Below, in pieces: positions 46,453 to 58,753 of a stretch of DNA of 64,000 nt; position 1 is the stretch's first letter; each line of letters starts with the position of its first letter. The notes below the pieces were generated by a model, which worked only from the letters and a program-made list of their open reading frames with translations, was not told the origin of the DNA and made no database searches. A program made the position numbers and the translations under genes. The stretch covers positions 37,247,419-37,311,418 of the forward strand of contig NC_092042.1 in assembly GCF_003086295.3 (NCBI RefSeq). Reading direction: 5' to 3'. The stretch comes from Arachis hypogaea (Eukaryota; Streptophyta; Magnoliopsida; Fabales; Fabaceae).

Positions 46453-47942
46453 GCTAAAGAAAAGTTATAAAGGGATGAAGAAGGATGGTGAAATTTATTA
46501 GATCCAACCTATATACATGCATGAAACTAAATGCAAAATATTTCTACCTACATGGTTAAAAGTAAACCAATCTTCCAAGAACATATATGAACAAGTAGAG
46601 CTAAGATAATCATGATGATTTATGAATTCTACTAATTCAAATCTTAAAATGAAGTACAAGTAGACTTGCAAGAAGGAAGCTTATGAAAGCTGGGAACAAG
46701 GAATTGAGCATCGAACCCTCACCGGAAGTGTTTGCACTCTATCCTCTCTAGTGTTTGAGGGTTGATTCTCTCGGTTCTCTACTAATCTTACTTTCTAAGG
46801 CTTGCTCTTTTTCTACCAATCAACATATGTTCATTGCATGAATACACATATCAAGAGGTCTTTTTAAGGGTTGTAATGGGGTTAGGGTCAAGGTAGGATT
46901 GTATTTGGTCAAGTGGACTAAAATTTGAATCCTTGATTAACCTAAACTTCCCACCTAATCTAAGACAATCTTTGTAATTAAAATACAAAACCTAACTACC
47001 CATTGACTATCTTTTGCCACATGTTCATGCATCCCAAAATTGAATGCAATTCATATGCATTGTTATCACCACTTGCTTTGGGGCATTTTATCCCTTTTTT
47101 ATTGCTTTCTTATTTTCTTTTTCTTTTTCTTTTCTTTTATTTTTCTTCTTTTTATTTTGATTTTATTTTTTTCTTGTGGTGGATACTATATATATGAGAG
47201 ATTAATGCATATGCTTAAGATATTGAATGTATGAACATGCGCCCAATTCTTGTTCACATTTTTCATAAAAAGTATAGCATACCCATTTCCCAAACCAAAT
47301 GTTCCCAACCCAATCCCCACACTTAAATTATGTACACTCTTCTCACTAGTCTAAGCCAACCAAGGATTCAAATTAAGGACATCCATTATTTTTCACTTAG
47401 AGTTAGTGATGTGCTAAAATAAATAACAAATGGGGTAAAATAGGCTCAATCATTAGTTGCAACGGATGATGAAATGGTAAGGCCATATGGGTATGTGAGC
47501 TTAATTCAAAAGATGGCCTCAATCACATATATGCATGCAAACATCCAACAATGGAAATATAGAATCAAACAAGACAAAGATCACAATCTTAGAGAGAACA
47601 ACACATACCGAAACAAAATATATTGGTTGATAAGATGTAACCAATCAATTAGGCTCAAATCTCACTAGGCTTGTGTGTTTTAGCTCGAAAACCATGTTCC
47701 AAAATAAATTCTTCAAGCAAGTTCATCAAAACTTTTTATTCAAATTAGTGAAATGCCCTAAAATAGTTTCTTGAAAGGGAAATCATCATTCTAACTAAGT
47801 AGTCCTATCAAGAAAAAGGTAATTGAATATTTACAAATTCTAACTATCATGCAATTTATCATGCAATGCAACAACTAACTACTCAAAGAAAATTGAGAAT
47901 TGGTGTTAGAAAAAGAAGTAGTTACCAACGGAAGTCGGTCTC

Positions 47943-47981
47943 GACCTCCCCACACTTAAAGATTGCACCGTCCTCGGTGCA
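47943..47981 (-). promoter_or_regulatory. Internal hairpin-PPT-like module 8 (family B)
   Basis: Minus strand TGCACCG-AGGA-CGGTGCA (perfect 7 bp), then ATCTTTAAGTGTGGGGAGG. No LTR follows. Confidence 0.75.
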
Positions 47982-48510
47982 TACAAAGACGAGCAAAGTG
48001 GACGGACTGTTACAACTGATGAGTTTTTTCAAAAGGTTGTGCAAAAGGACTTGTTGTTTGCCCCATTTAGAAACTTTTCCTTTCCCTTCTTGGTGGCCAG
48101 CCTGAAAGGAGATAAAAAGAAAGAAGATTAAGCATACAACAAAAATATCAAAGCAAATAGAACATAGGCGGGGGCTAATACCAACTAAGAGTAGGATTCT
48201 CAACTACATGGTAGCTACAACATGTAAGTGAGAAAGTAATATAAGCTAAGGCATATCGACTAACACTTGATGCAAGAGTAAAATCAAAGTATAAGTGAAT
48301 GGCAGGAAGAGCGTTTGGAATCATCAAGTTCAAATAGGAAAAAGTGGTTTATGAGAGACAATATAAGTTCATATCAATGCACAAAGAATACACGTGTCAC
48401 AAAAGATAAGCATTGACCTATAAATATCATCACCTAACAATATAAAACAAGTCACGAAGCACCAAAATAATGCAAGAAAGAGTCAATAGTTGAGTAAGAA
48501 AAGTCAACAC

Positions 48511-49977
48511 TGATGAGCGAAAATTATCTATCAGTAAAGAATTTCTCAATGAAATCTCGTTGCAAGTATAGTTCTAAACCAACAAACAATTCTCAATCAA
48601 AAGTTTGTTTTTCACAAGTACAAACCCCAATAAAAATAAACCGAAGTATTTAAACCTCGGGTCATCTCTCAAGGAATTGCAGGGTAGTGTTCTTGTTATT
48701 GGCTAGAGATTGTATATTTTTGGGATTTTGAAATAAGGAACATGAAATTTAAATGGCAAAAGAAATAAAATAACAACTAAGAAAGCTCTTGGCAATGTAT
48801 GAGAACTAGAAGTCATATCCTCATTATCATCATCAATTGTGATGAGAATTGTCCATTGCTCCACTTAGTTAACCTCTAACTATAAAAGAAAATCAGGTGG
48901 AGATAATCAACTTGAGACCACAAGTCATAGTCTAATCACAATGAAAGACTAGCTTTAGTAGCCTTCAAGTCAACTAGCAACTTCCAATCATCAATCAACA
49001 AGAGAGTTTGATAACTCAAGTGTCACTAATTACTCAACTCAAGCCAAGAGAAGGAAAATCTACTCTAACATTCTTTCAAGCATTTCGTCAAACACTTGGA
49101 AGGCACAAAAAGAAAGTAAACAAGATTGCAAGAAATATAAATCTACAGCTACTAATTGCAAAGAATTAACAACAACAACTCAAATCAACAATAAAGGAAA
49201 TCAAACATAAATTGAATTAAAAGAAAAATATAGAAGGAACAAGAGTACATCAACAACAAAGTAAACAATTACAAGAGGTAAAATATTAAACTAGAGAAGC
49301 AAAGGTAGAAGAACAAGAAATTAGAGAGGAAAAGTAAATCAAAGCATGAATTAAACCTAGATCTAAGAAATCCTAATCTACATCTAACCTAATTCTAGAG
49401 AGAAGAGAGAGCTTCTCTCTTTAGAAACTAACTAAAACATGATCAAAACTAAACAATGTGCTAATGTGTTAATGTGTTGATCCCCCTTTGAATTCTGCAT
49501 GAAATAGGCTCAGAAATGAGTTGGATCTGGGCCTGGGAAGCCCAGAAATTGCCCCTAGTGGATTCACTTTAAGTGGGTCACGTGTGAGCACCGACACATA
49601 CGCATGGGTCACGTGTACGCGTCACCATGCGACTTCACTTTCTACGCGTGTGCGTCTGCTGCGCATGCGCGTCGATCTCAGCGTCCCAAATCCTTATTTC
49701 TTCATTGATTCTCCACTATGCATGCTTTTCTCTTCACTTCTTTCATTCAATACTTGCCTCGTGAACCTGAGATCACTCAACAAATACATCAAGACATCGA
49801 ATGGAATTAAGGTGATTCAGAATTACCAATTTAAGGGCCTAAAATGCCCGTTTTCACACTTAAGCACAAATAAAGGAGAATAATAAAAACCATGCTATTT
49901 CATTGGATAAATGTGAGAAAAGGTGATAAAATCCCCTAAAATTGACACAAGATAAACCCTAAAAATGGGGTTTATCA
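48511..49977 (-). repeat. Family B LTR (second copy, 1467 bp)
   Basis: Plus-strand edges TGATGAGCGAAAATTATC and GGGGTTTATCA; on the minus strand TGATAAACCCC...GCTCATCA. Palindromic CACGCGT words lie at 49575-49670. Confidence 0.85.
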
Positions 49978-50012
49978 ACTCCCCACACTTAAACCAAGCA
50001 TGTCCTCATGCT
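49978..50012 (-). promoter_or_regulatory. Hairpin-PPT module 9 (family B)
   Basis: Minus strand AGCATG-AGGA-CATGCT (6 bp), then TGGTTTAAGTGTGGGGAGT at the LTR. Confidence 0.75.
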
Positions 50013-50109
50013 AGAATCAAGAAAGAAAAGAAGGGTATCAACATTTATTCCATGCAAACTAATTAAATGCAACCTATTTGCATGTAATCTATCTAAATGA
50101 ATGCAACTA

Positions 50110-51747
50110 TGATGAGCGGATAATTTATACGCTTTTTGGCATTGTTTTTAGGTTGTTTTTAGTATGATCTAGTTACTTTTAGGGATGTTTTCATTAGTTT
50201 TTATGCTAAATTCACATTTCTGGACTTTACTATGAGTTTGTGTGTTTTTCTATGATTTTAGGTATTTTCTGGCTGAAATTGAGGGACCTGAGCAAAACTC
50301 TGATAGGAGGCTGACAAAGGACTGCTGATGCTGTTGGAATCTGACCTCCCTGCACTCAAAATAAATTTTCTGGAGCTACAGAACTCCAAATGGCGCGCTC
50401 TCAACAGCGTTGAAAAGTAGACATCCAGAGCTTTCCAGCAATATATAATAGTCTATACTTTATTCGTAATTAGATGACGTAAACTGGCGATCAACGCCAG
50501 TTCCATGCTACATTCTGGAGTCAAACGCCAGAAACACGTCACGAACCAGAGTTGAACGCCCAAAACACGTTACAACTTGGCGTTCAACTCCAAGAGAAGC
50601 CTCAGCTCGTGGATAGATCAAGCTCAGCCCAAGCACACACCAAGTGGGCCCCGAAAGTGAATTTATGCATCAATTACTTACTTTTGTAAACCCTAGTAGC
50701 TAGTTTAGTATAAATAGAACTTTTTACTAGTTTATTAGTTGTGTTTGACTATCTAGTCTTTTGACCACGTTTGGGGGCTGGCCATTCAGCCATGCCTGGA
50801 CCTTCATCACTTATGTATTTTCAACGGTGGAGTTTCTATACACCATAGATTAACGGTGTGGAGCTCTGCTGTACCTCGAGTTTTAATGCAATTACTACTA
50901 TTTTCTATTCAATTCGACTTATTCTTATTCTAAGATACTCGTTGCACTTCAACATGATGAATGTGATGATCCATGACACTCATCATCATTCTCACCTATG
51001 AACGCGTGACTGACAACCACTTCCGTTCTACCTTAGACCGGGCGCATACCTCTTGGATTCCTTAATTAGAATCTTCGTGGTATAAGCTAGAATTGATGGT
51101 GGCATTCATGGGAATCCGGAAAGTCTAACCTTGTCTGTGGTATTCCGAGTAGGATTCCGGAATTTAATGACTGTGACGAGCTTCAAACTCGCGATTGCTG
51201 GGCGTGATGACAAATGCAAAAGAATCAAGGGATTCTATTCCAACATGATCGAGAACCGACAGATGATTAGCCATGCTGTGACAGAGCATTTGGACCATTT
51301 TCACTGAGAGGATAGGATGTAGCCATTGACAGCGGTGATGCCCTACATACAGCTTGCCATAGAAAGGAGTGACAAAGATTGGATAAAAGCAGTAGGAAAG
51401 CAGAGATTCGGAAGGAACACAGCACCTCCATACACTTATCTGAAATTTCCATCATTGAATTACATGAGTAACTCTATCTTTATTTTCTGTTTAAATTTAT
51501 TATTATTATTCAAAAATCCAATAATCTCTTAATATAGTTGAATCCGCCTGACTGGGATTTACAAGATGACCATAGCTTGCTTCATACCAACAATCTCTGT
51601 GGGATCGACCCTTACTCACGTAAGGTATTACTTGGACGACTCAGTACACTTGCTGGTTAGTTGTGCGGAGTTGTGACAAAGTGTGATTTATGTTTGAGAG
51701 CACCAAGTCTTTGGAGCCATTATTGATGATCACAATTTCGTCCACCA
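50110..51747 (+). repeat. Solo LTR of family D/E (1638 bp)
   Basis: Starts TGATGAGCGGATAATTTATA, ends TTCGTCCACCA. The flanks AACTA (50105-50109) and AAGTA (51748-51752) agree at 4 of 5 bases. No internal sequence on either side: it interrupts the family B 3' region. Confidence 0.9.
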
Positions 51748-53132
51748 AAGTACTTAGTCAAAATAAATCAATTCCCAAGGAAACATATATAAGGATAGGG
51801 GCTAAAGCAATGGCAATAACACCAAATCAAACCACAAATTGAATTGAGTTATTAAAGATTTTTACAAACATGCAAGAAAAGTGATGATTCTAGGTGGAAA
51901 CATGTAATTGAGCAATTGAACCCTCACCGGATCTGTATCCGCTCTAATCACTCAAGTGTATAGGGTTAATTCACTCAATTCTCCTCTAATCATGCTTTCC
52001 AAGATTTGTTTTTCTTCTAACAATAAACAATTATTTCATGCATGCATACAAATATCATGAGGACTTTCCCATAGGTTGTAATGGGGCTAGGGTCAAGGTA
52101 GGATTGTATATGGTCAAGTGAGCTTGAAATTTGAATCTTCGATTAACCTAAGCTTCCCACCTAACCTATGACAACCTATACAATTTCAAAGCTAACCTAA
52201 CTACCCATCCTTCACTTTTTTCACACACTCAGGCATTCTCTTTTCAATCACTATACATATGCATTGATTATTATTGCATTTCACTTTGGGGCATTTTGTC
52301 CCCTTTTTATTTCTTTTCTTTTTTTTCTTTTCTTTCTATTTTTTTCTTTTTTATTCATATACATATTTTTTTCTTTTTCTTTGTTTTTCTCATTTTTTTT
52401 GAAGTAATTATATACAAAGGTATCAATGCATATGGTTTAAACCTTTAATTAACACATGAGTATGCACCCGATTCCCAATATTTTCAACAAAATACAAAAA
52501 TACCATTTTACCTCAACCAATGTCCCAAGTTTTCCCACACTTGAATGATACACACACTTACTAGCCTAAGCTAATCAAAGATCCAAATTATGGACATTTA
52601 TTATTTTTATCTTTGAGGCTTGTAATGTGCTAAATTAAAGAACAAGTGGGTTAATCGTAGCTCAAAGCTGGCCAACAATGGAAGATAAAGGGTAGGCTAT
52701 TTGGGTAAGTGAGCTGATGAAACAATGGCCTCAATCATATAAGTGCATGTCTACACAAAATAATAGACATAAAGAATCAAACAAATCAAAGATTACAATC
52801 ATAGGAAGAGAATAATGTACACAAGAAGGAAAATAAGTGGTTATATAATGTAACCACGCAATTAGGCTCAAAACTCACAAGCTTGTGTTCTTAGCTCAAA
52901 ACATATTCCACAATATATAGTTCAAGCAAGTTCGATGAAAAGTTTCTACTCAAATCAATTTAGGTGCCCTATAGATAAATCCTTGAAAAATTTCATTATT
53001 TTGACTAAGCTTATTATACATGTATGCGAAATAGGAAAATGCAACTAAGGATCCTAAAAGACCTAAAAGAATGAAATGCAAAAAAGTGTTGGGATTAGAA
53101 ACTTATCACCTAAAAATACCGACTGGTCGGAC

Positions 53133-53172
53133 GACCTCCCCACACTTAAAAGTTTGCACTGTCCTCGGTGCA
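53133..53172 (-). promoter_or_regulatory. Internal hairpin-PPT-like module 10 (family B)
   Basis: Minus strand TGCACCG-AGGA-CAGTGCA (one C/A mismatch), then AACTTTTAAGTGTGGGGAGG. Confidence 0.65.
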
Positions 53173-54119
53173 TTCAAAGATGAGCAAAAGGGTACGGTGA
53201 CTCTCCGAGTTACTACCTTTAGCTGGTAGGTCAATCGATTGCTGCGTGTTCTTTCTCCCGCTTCCATTTTTGCTTAAGATGACTCATCTTGAAATTAGAA
53301 GGCAGGATAGTAAGAAAAGTAAATGTAAAAGCAAGGAAGCATAAATTGTTGGAATGAGGTAAAAACCACTAGAATGGAGTGAGTGAATTTGTGTGACATT
53401 AATGAAACAAGTGTGGGAGTCCTAAGATGCATGCGGTCTAGAATACACACTTGCATAAAAAGCTATGTCACCAAAGAAGCATGCACTTCACTCATCCTAG
53501 GGTGCTTGAGATGCTCTAAACTCGTAGGTGTAGACAACCAACTAAGCAATAAAGAAGCATGAAAGCATTCAAGCAAATATATAACATATGGATGCATATG
53601 ATCAAGAAACACAATGCATTGAGTTAAATGCATAACATTCATCAAGAAATTGCCTAATCAAAGTAAGGAGTTCAAATCACATGGTGGCCAAATCATGCAA
53701 TTTAAAAAGATGTAAGAGCTTGAGGGCAATTTTCATACACTTGGTATTCAAAAATGTTCAACGAAGAAACTTAAGACCAAGTAGCAAATATATCTTCAAT
53801 AAAGGATTCCAACAATGAATATTAACAACAATGATGTTAAAGTAACATCTAATTTAGTACTAAGCAGCAATTAACAGTAAACAAGACTTATAATCCAACA
53901 CTTACAATGAAAAAGAAAAAATTAAATGAAAATCTAAACCAACTAAACAACTAATTAACTAAAAGAAATGGTTTTGGATGGTGTTTGGTAGTGTTGGATG
54001 ATGATTGAAGGATGCAAAGAAAAGAAAAGAAGGAAAAAGAAGGAAAGGAATGGAAAAAAGAGAAGAAAAGAAGAGTGGTGAAACAGGGCAATCCACGTGT
54101 ATGCATGGTGTGACGCATA

Positions 54120-54385
54120 ACCGTGGATAGGAAAAATGGTGTCAACGCGTAAGCTTGAGTCACGCGTACGCGTGGTGGGTTATTAAGAGCGGTGACGCGT
54201 ATGCGTAGGGTGACGCATACGCGTGGGTTGGTTTTGTGCTAGAGGCACAATTCCAGCCCACAACTTGCACAACTCTCAAGTTTTTGGCTGGGAGGTGGAA
54301 ATTTTGGATCCACGCGTACGCGTGGCTAACGCGTGCGTGTGGATGGTCAAAAAGCTTGCAGTCACGCGTACGCGTGGGTTGGTGC
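54120..54385. repeat. CACGCGTACGCGTG palindrome array
   Basis: About eight full or half copies of ACGCGTACGCGT, mutated mostly by C to T. The open frames across it are products of the repeat. Confidence 0.85.
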
Positions 54386-54649
54386 TCTGTTTTTCAAAAT
54401 TTTTCCAAGTTCTTGCACCAAATTAAACCAAGCATTCCAATCCCTCAAACAGCTACCAAAACACCATAAAACCTTATTTAACATACTAGACTACCAACTA
54501 AACTCAACAAACCAATCAAAATATGAAATTAAGCTAATTTTACCAATATTTACAAAAGAGAAAAATGAAAAGATGTTACCATGGTGGGGTGTCTCCCACC
54601 TAGCACTTTTATTTATTGTCCTTAAGTTGGACTTATGGGGAACTCCTCA

Positions 54650-56612
54650 TCAAGGTGGCTTGTGCTTGAATCCATCCTTGAACATCCTCAAATGCTTGGA
54701 CTTCCAATAAGCTCCATTCTTCAAAATCAATAGCTCCAAGCTTTGATGGAGTTCGTCACAAGTTAAGGGCTCCCAAAGTTGATCCTTATGTATTCCCGGA
54801 TCCCAAATCTTATTTCTACACCCGTCTTCTAGTTGATCATCCTTAATCCATCCGGGTGGCAAGCAAGAGAGATTCTCAATGTAGTACCAAACTCCCCTTC
54901 TAGACCCATTCAATTGAGCACTAGCCAACCATTGAGGTATCAACCATAATGAACCTTGATGTGCAACGCCAACCACTAAATAACTTTCTCTTACGCTTCA
55001 TCCCACAAAGCACCCTAAGTTGACCATCCGTTTCAAGCAAGCCATACTCAAGTGGGATAATAAAGTTAATAGAGATGAGTTTTACCCACTCAAGTGAAGG
55101 AGTAGACGGCAACCTAGGCAAAAAGCTTCCAAGGATCTTGACAAAGCGTATTCAACTCCCGTCTTTCTTTTTCTAAGGACTTCCACCTCCTCACAAGATT
55201 TCTCAACTTCAATCCTTTGCTCACCAATTTTATCTAACTCTTTTCCCTTACTCAAATCATACTTGGAAGGATGAGAGAAATCTACCTCCGTATTGCTTTC
55301 AAATTCACCGGAAGAAGGTCCTTCAAGTTCAAAGGATTCTCCACCATTAGGAGATGATGCTTGATCTTCATTGCCATGTGAACTCGATTCTTGCTCTATC
55401 CCATCCAATTCTTCATATGGGATATGCCTTGGAGGTTGTGCACATTCCTCTTTGACATCAAATTCAATCTTCGTGGGGGGACTTTCTTCAATTCTAGGTT
55501 CCCATGGAGGTTCCGCATCTCCTAAGTCTTCAAGCACTACTTCTTCCTCTACTTCAACAATCATAGCTTCCTCCAATTATTCTAACACAAAGCAATATTT
55601 CTCATTTTTCACCGGAGTTTCCAATCTCTCCTTCATGCTATGCTCTTCATTTGACTCTCCACATGTAGCCCTGGGAGTACCTTGAGTGTTCAAGCATTGG
55701 GAGGCTAAATGATTTACTACCTCAACCAAGGTGGCCGTGAATCCTAGTACCTCCCTTTGCATCTCTTCTTACCCTTGACGTAGCAAAGTGAGATAATCAT
55801 CCATTGGAGCTTGGGATGGATAGAAGGGTTCATTATTTTGGAGAAAGGATTCATGATAGGAAGGTGATTCTTCTTGATAGGGGGTGGCGGTTCAACACTC
55901 TCCATTTTTTTCACTTGTTGCACAACACACTCCATGGTTGCTCCTCCACAATCATCCTTGAACACATTTTGCTTGTGGCATGAATCCCATAAATCTATCT
56001 TTTGACGGATGGTTGCTTGAAGCTGGTCTATTGTTTCCTTGAGGTGATCCCTTGACTCTCGTTCAAATTGCTAACATAAGTAAGATCATAGTGCCCTTGG
56101 ATTGATGGACATGGATATTCTTCCATGGAGGGTTGTGGTAGAGAGTAAAATTTATCTTGTGGGTGAAAACTAGCATACATTGGAGGTGGTTCATCTTGGT
56201 AATAGTATGGTGAAGGTGGTTCTTGGAGGTATTGAGGTTGGAATGGTGGCGGTTCTATGTGTGGCTCATAAGGTGGTTGGTATGGTGGATATGGATTAGG
56301 GTCATATGGAGGTGTTTTGTGAAAAGGGGCTTGTGAGTATGGTTGAGGGCTATGTTGAGGATATGGCTCATAGGTATATGGTGGTGATTCTTGATAGTCA
56401 CAAGGAGATTCACCATAACCATTGGATTGATATGCATCATGGAATGGCTCTTGTTCATAGTTCATTCGTGGAGGTTGTTGCCAAGAGGATTGATCATGTA
56501 CATATGGCTCCTTCCACCCTTGTGTGTCCCATCCTTGATACACGTCTTCATTTATGCTTCCATTTCCTACAACATAGTTAGAACCAAACTCATAGCCAAA
56601 GTGAGAATTCAT
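54650..56612 (-). pseudogene. Unrecognised ORF of the family B element (Pro/Tyr-rich then acidic), broken
   Basis: Starts MNSHFGYEFGSN at 56612. Residues about 60-170 are rich in Pro, Tyr and Gln (YPQHSPQPYSQAP, PPYEPHIEPPPFQ). Then a stop near 56028 and frame changes, MFKDDCGGATMECVVQQVKK, an acidic part from 55576 (EVEEEVVLEDLGD), and a final block WEPLTCDELHQSLELLILKN up to 54650. Joined it would be about 650 residues. I know no domain in it; the similarity between pieces and their order suggest one ancestral ORF. It occupies the gag position, right after the PBS. Confidence 0.6.
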
Positions 56613-56762
56613 GGTGAAAAGAGAAAATAAGAAACACAAGCTAACAACAAATAATGAAACAAAGTTCTAAAACTAGCAAAAACTAACAAGCAATCCAAAA
56701 ATCAAGCTATTCACAATATTCACATATGTATAATAACCAATAACAAGGCACACAATTGCAAT

Positions 56763-56780
56763 TCTCCAGCAACGGTGCCA
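56763..56780 (-). promoter_or_regulatory. Primer-binding site of family B, tRNA-Asp type, diverged
   Basis: TGGCACCGTTGCTGGAGA on the minus strand, 3 nt from the LTR edge at 56784. Three mismatches to the tRNA-Asp complement TGGCGCCGTTGCCGGGGA. Confidence 0.75.
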
Positions 56781-56783
56781 TTT

Positions 56784-57059
56784 TGATGAGCAAAAATTGT
56801 CTATCGGTAAAGAATTTCTCAATGAAATCTCGTTACAAGTATAGTTCTAAACCAACAAACAATTCCTCAATTAAAATTTTGTTTGTCACAAGTACAAACC
56901 CCAATAAAAATAAACCAAAATATTTAAACCTCGGGTCATCTCTCAAGGAATTGCAGGATAGTGTTCTTGTTATTGGCTAGGGATTGTATATTTTTGGGGT
57001 TTTGAAATAAGGAGCAAGAAATGTAAATGGCAAAAGAAATAAAATAACAACTAAGAAAG
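56784..57059 (-). repeat. Family B LTR, partial (5' LTR of the preceding element)
   Basis: Matches the first 276 bp of 48511-49977 and is cut by element E at 57060, after CAACTAAGAAAG. The rest would lie beyond element E, right of the window. Confidence 0.85.
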
Positions 57060-58729
57060 TGATGAGCGGATAATTTATACGCTTTTTGGCATTGTTTTTA
57101 CATAGTTTTTAATATATTTTAGTTACTTTTTAGTATATCTTTATTAATTTTTATGCAAAAATCACATTTCTGGACTTTACTATGAGTTTGTGTGTTTTTC
57201 TGTGATTTCAGGTATTTTCTGGCTGAAATTGAGGGACCTGAGCAAAAATCTGATTCAAAGGCTGAGAAAGGATCGAAGATGCTGTTGGATTCTGACCTCC
57301 CTTCACTCGAAGTAGTTTTTCTGGAGCTGCAGAAGCCCAATTGACACGCTCTCAATTGCGTTGGAAAGTAGACATCTTGGGTTTTCCAGAAATACATAAT
57401 AGTCTATACTTTTCCTGAGATTTGATGGCCCAAACTGGCATCCAAACGCCCACTAGAGACCATTTTCTGGCGTAAAACGCCAGAACTGGCACCAAACCTG
57501 GAGTTAAACGCCCAAATTGGCACCAAAACTGGCGTTTAAACTCCAAGAAGAGCCTATGCACGTGAAAGCTTTAATGCTCAGCCCAAACACACACTAAGTG
57601 GGCCCTGAAAGTGGATTTTTGCACTATCTACTTATTTCTGTAAACCCTAGTAACTAGTTTAGTATAAATAGGACTTTTTACTATTGTATTTACATCTTTA
57701 GATCATTTTTGAGACTATCTTTGGATTACTTTTGATCTCTTGATCACGTTTTGGGGGCTGGCCATTCGGCCATGCCTGGACCTTCATCACTTATGTATTT
57801 TCAATGGTAGAGTTTCTACACCTCAAAGATTAAGGTGTGTAGCTCTGCTGTTTCTCATGAATTAATGCAATGTACTATTGTTTCTCTATTCAATTCACGC
57901 TTATTCTTGTTCTAAGATATTCACTCGTACTTCAACCTGATGGATGTGATGATCCGTGACACTCATCATCATCCTCCCTTATGAATGCGTGCCTGACAAC
58001 CACCTCCGTTCTATCTGCAAGAGCTTGAGTGTGTATCTCTTGGCCTCCTGGTTCATGACGCATGGTGGCCTCTCCTGGCAACAGAGCCTTCCATTCCATG
58101 AGATCAGAGTCTTTGTGGTATAAGCTAGAATTAATTGGCAGCATTCTTGAGATCCGGAAAGTCTAAACTTTGTCTGTGGTATTCCGAGTGGGATCTGGGA
58201 TGGGATGACTGTGACAAGCTTCAAACTCCTGACTGTTGGGTGCAGTGACAGTGTGCAAAAGGATCAATGAATCTTATTCCGACACGATCAAGAACCGACA
58301 GCTGATTAGCCATGCGGGAAACCGTAGAGGACATATTTTCACTGAGAGGACGGATGGTAGCCATTGACAACGGTGATCCACCAACATACAACTTGCCATG
58401 GAAGGGAGTATGCATGATTGGATAAGGACAATAGGAAAGCAGATGCTCAGAGGGAACAAAGCATCTCCGTACGCTTATCTGAAATTCCCACCAATGAATT
58501 ACATAAGTATCTCTATCTTATTTTATGTTTTATTTCTCTTTTTATTATCAAAACCTCATAACCATTTGAATTCGCCTGACTGATGTTTACAAGAAGACCA
58601 TAGCTTGCTTCAAGCCGACAATCTCCGTGGGATCGACCCTTACTCACGTAAGGTATTACTTGGATGACCCAGTGTTGGTCAGTTGCGCGGAGTTGTGAGA
58701 AAAGTGTGAACTCACAATTTCGTGTACCA
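57060..58729 (+). repeat. 5' LTR of element E (1670 bp)
   Basis: TGATGAGCGGATAATTTATA ... TTTCGTGTACCA. Contains GGCGTTTAAAC-type palindromes at about 57425-57545. Confidence 0.9.
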
Positions 58730-58735
58730 AGTTTT

Positions 58736-58753
58736 TGGCGCCGTTGCCGGGGA
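58736..58753 (+). promoter_or_regulatory. Primer-binding site, tRNA-Asp type (perfect)
   Basis: TGGCGCCGTTGCCGGGGA, an exact 18-nt complement of the plant tRNA-Asp 3' end, 6 nt after the LTR. Confidence 0.92.

Larger units (their letters stand above)
46414..48510 (-). mobile_element. Family B internal region, short copy, non-coding
   Basis: Lies between two family B LTRs. It contains the PPT-side hairpin (46414-46452) and the internal hairpin (47943-47981). The words AACCCTCACCGGA and GGGTCAAGGTAGGATTGTAT are shared with 51900-52130. The ORF-bearing 5' part present in the second copy is missing. No PBS is seen next to 48511. Confidence 0.7.
49978..56783 (-). mobile_element. Family B element: internal region with unknown ORF
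   Basis: Minus-strand order: PBS (56780-56763), ORF (56612-54650), CACGCGTACGCG array (54380-54120), internal hairpin (53172-53133), 3' region, hairpin-PPT (50012-49978), then LTR 49977-48511. A solo LTR is nested at 50110-51747. I see no gag, protease, RT or integrase, so it is non-autonomous. Confidence 0.75.

Noticed and set aside
58736..58753. Possible tRNA-Asp gene remnant
   Set aside because: Only the 18-nt primer-binding complement is present; no tRNA body follows.
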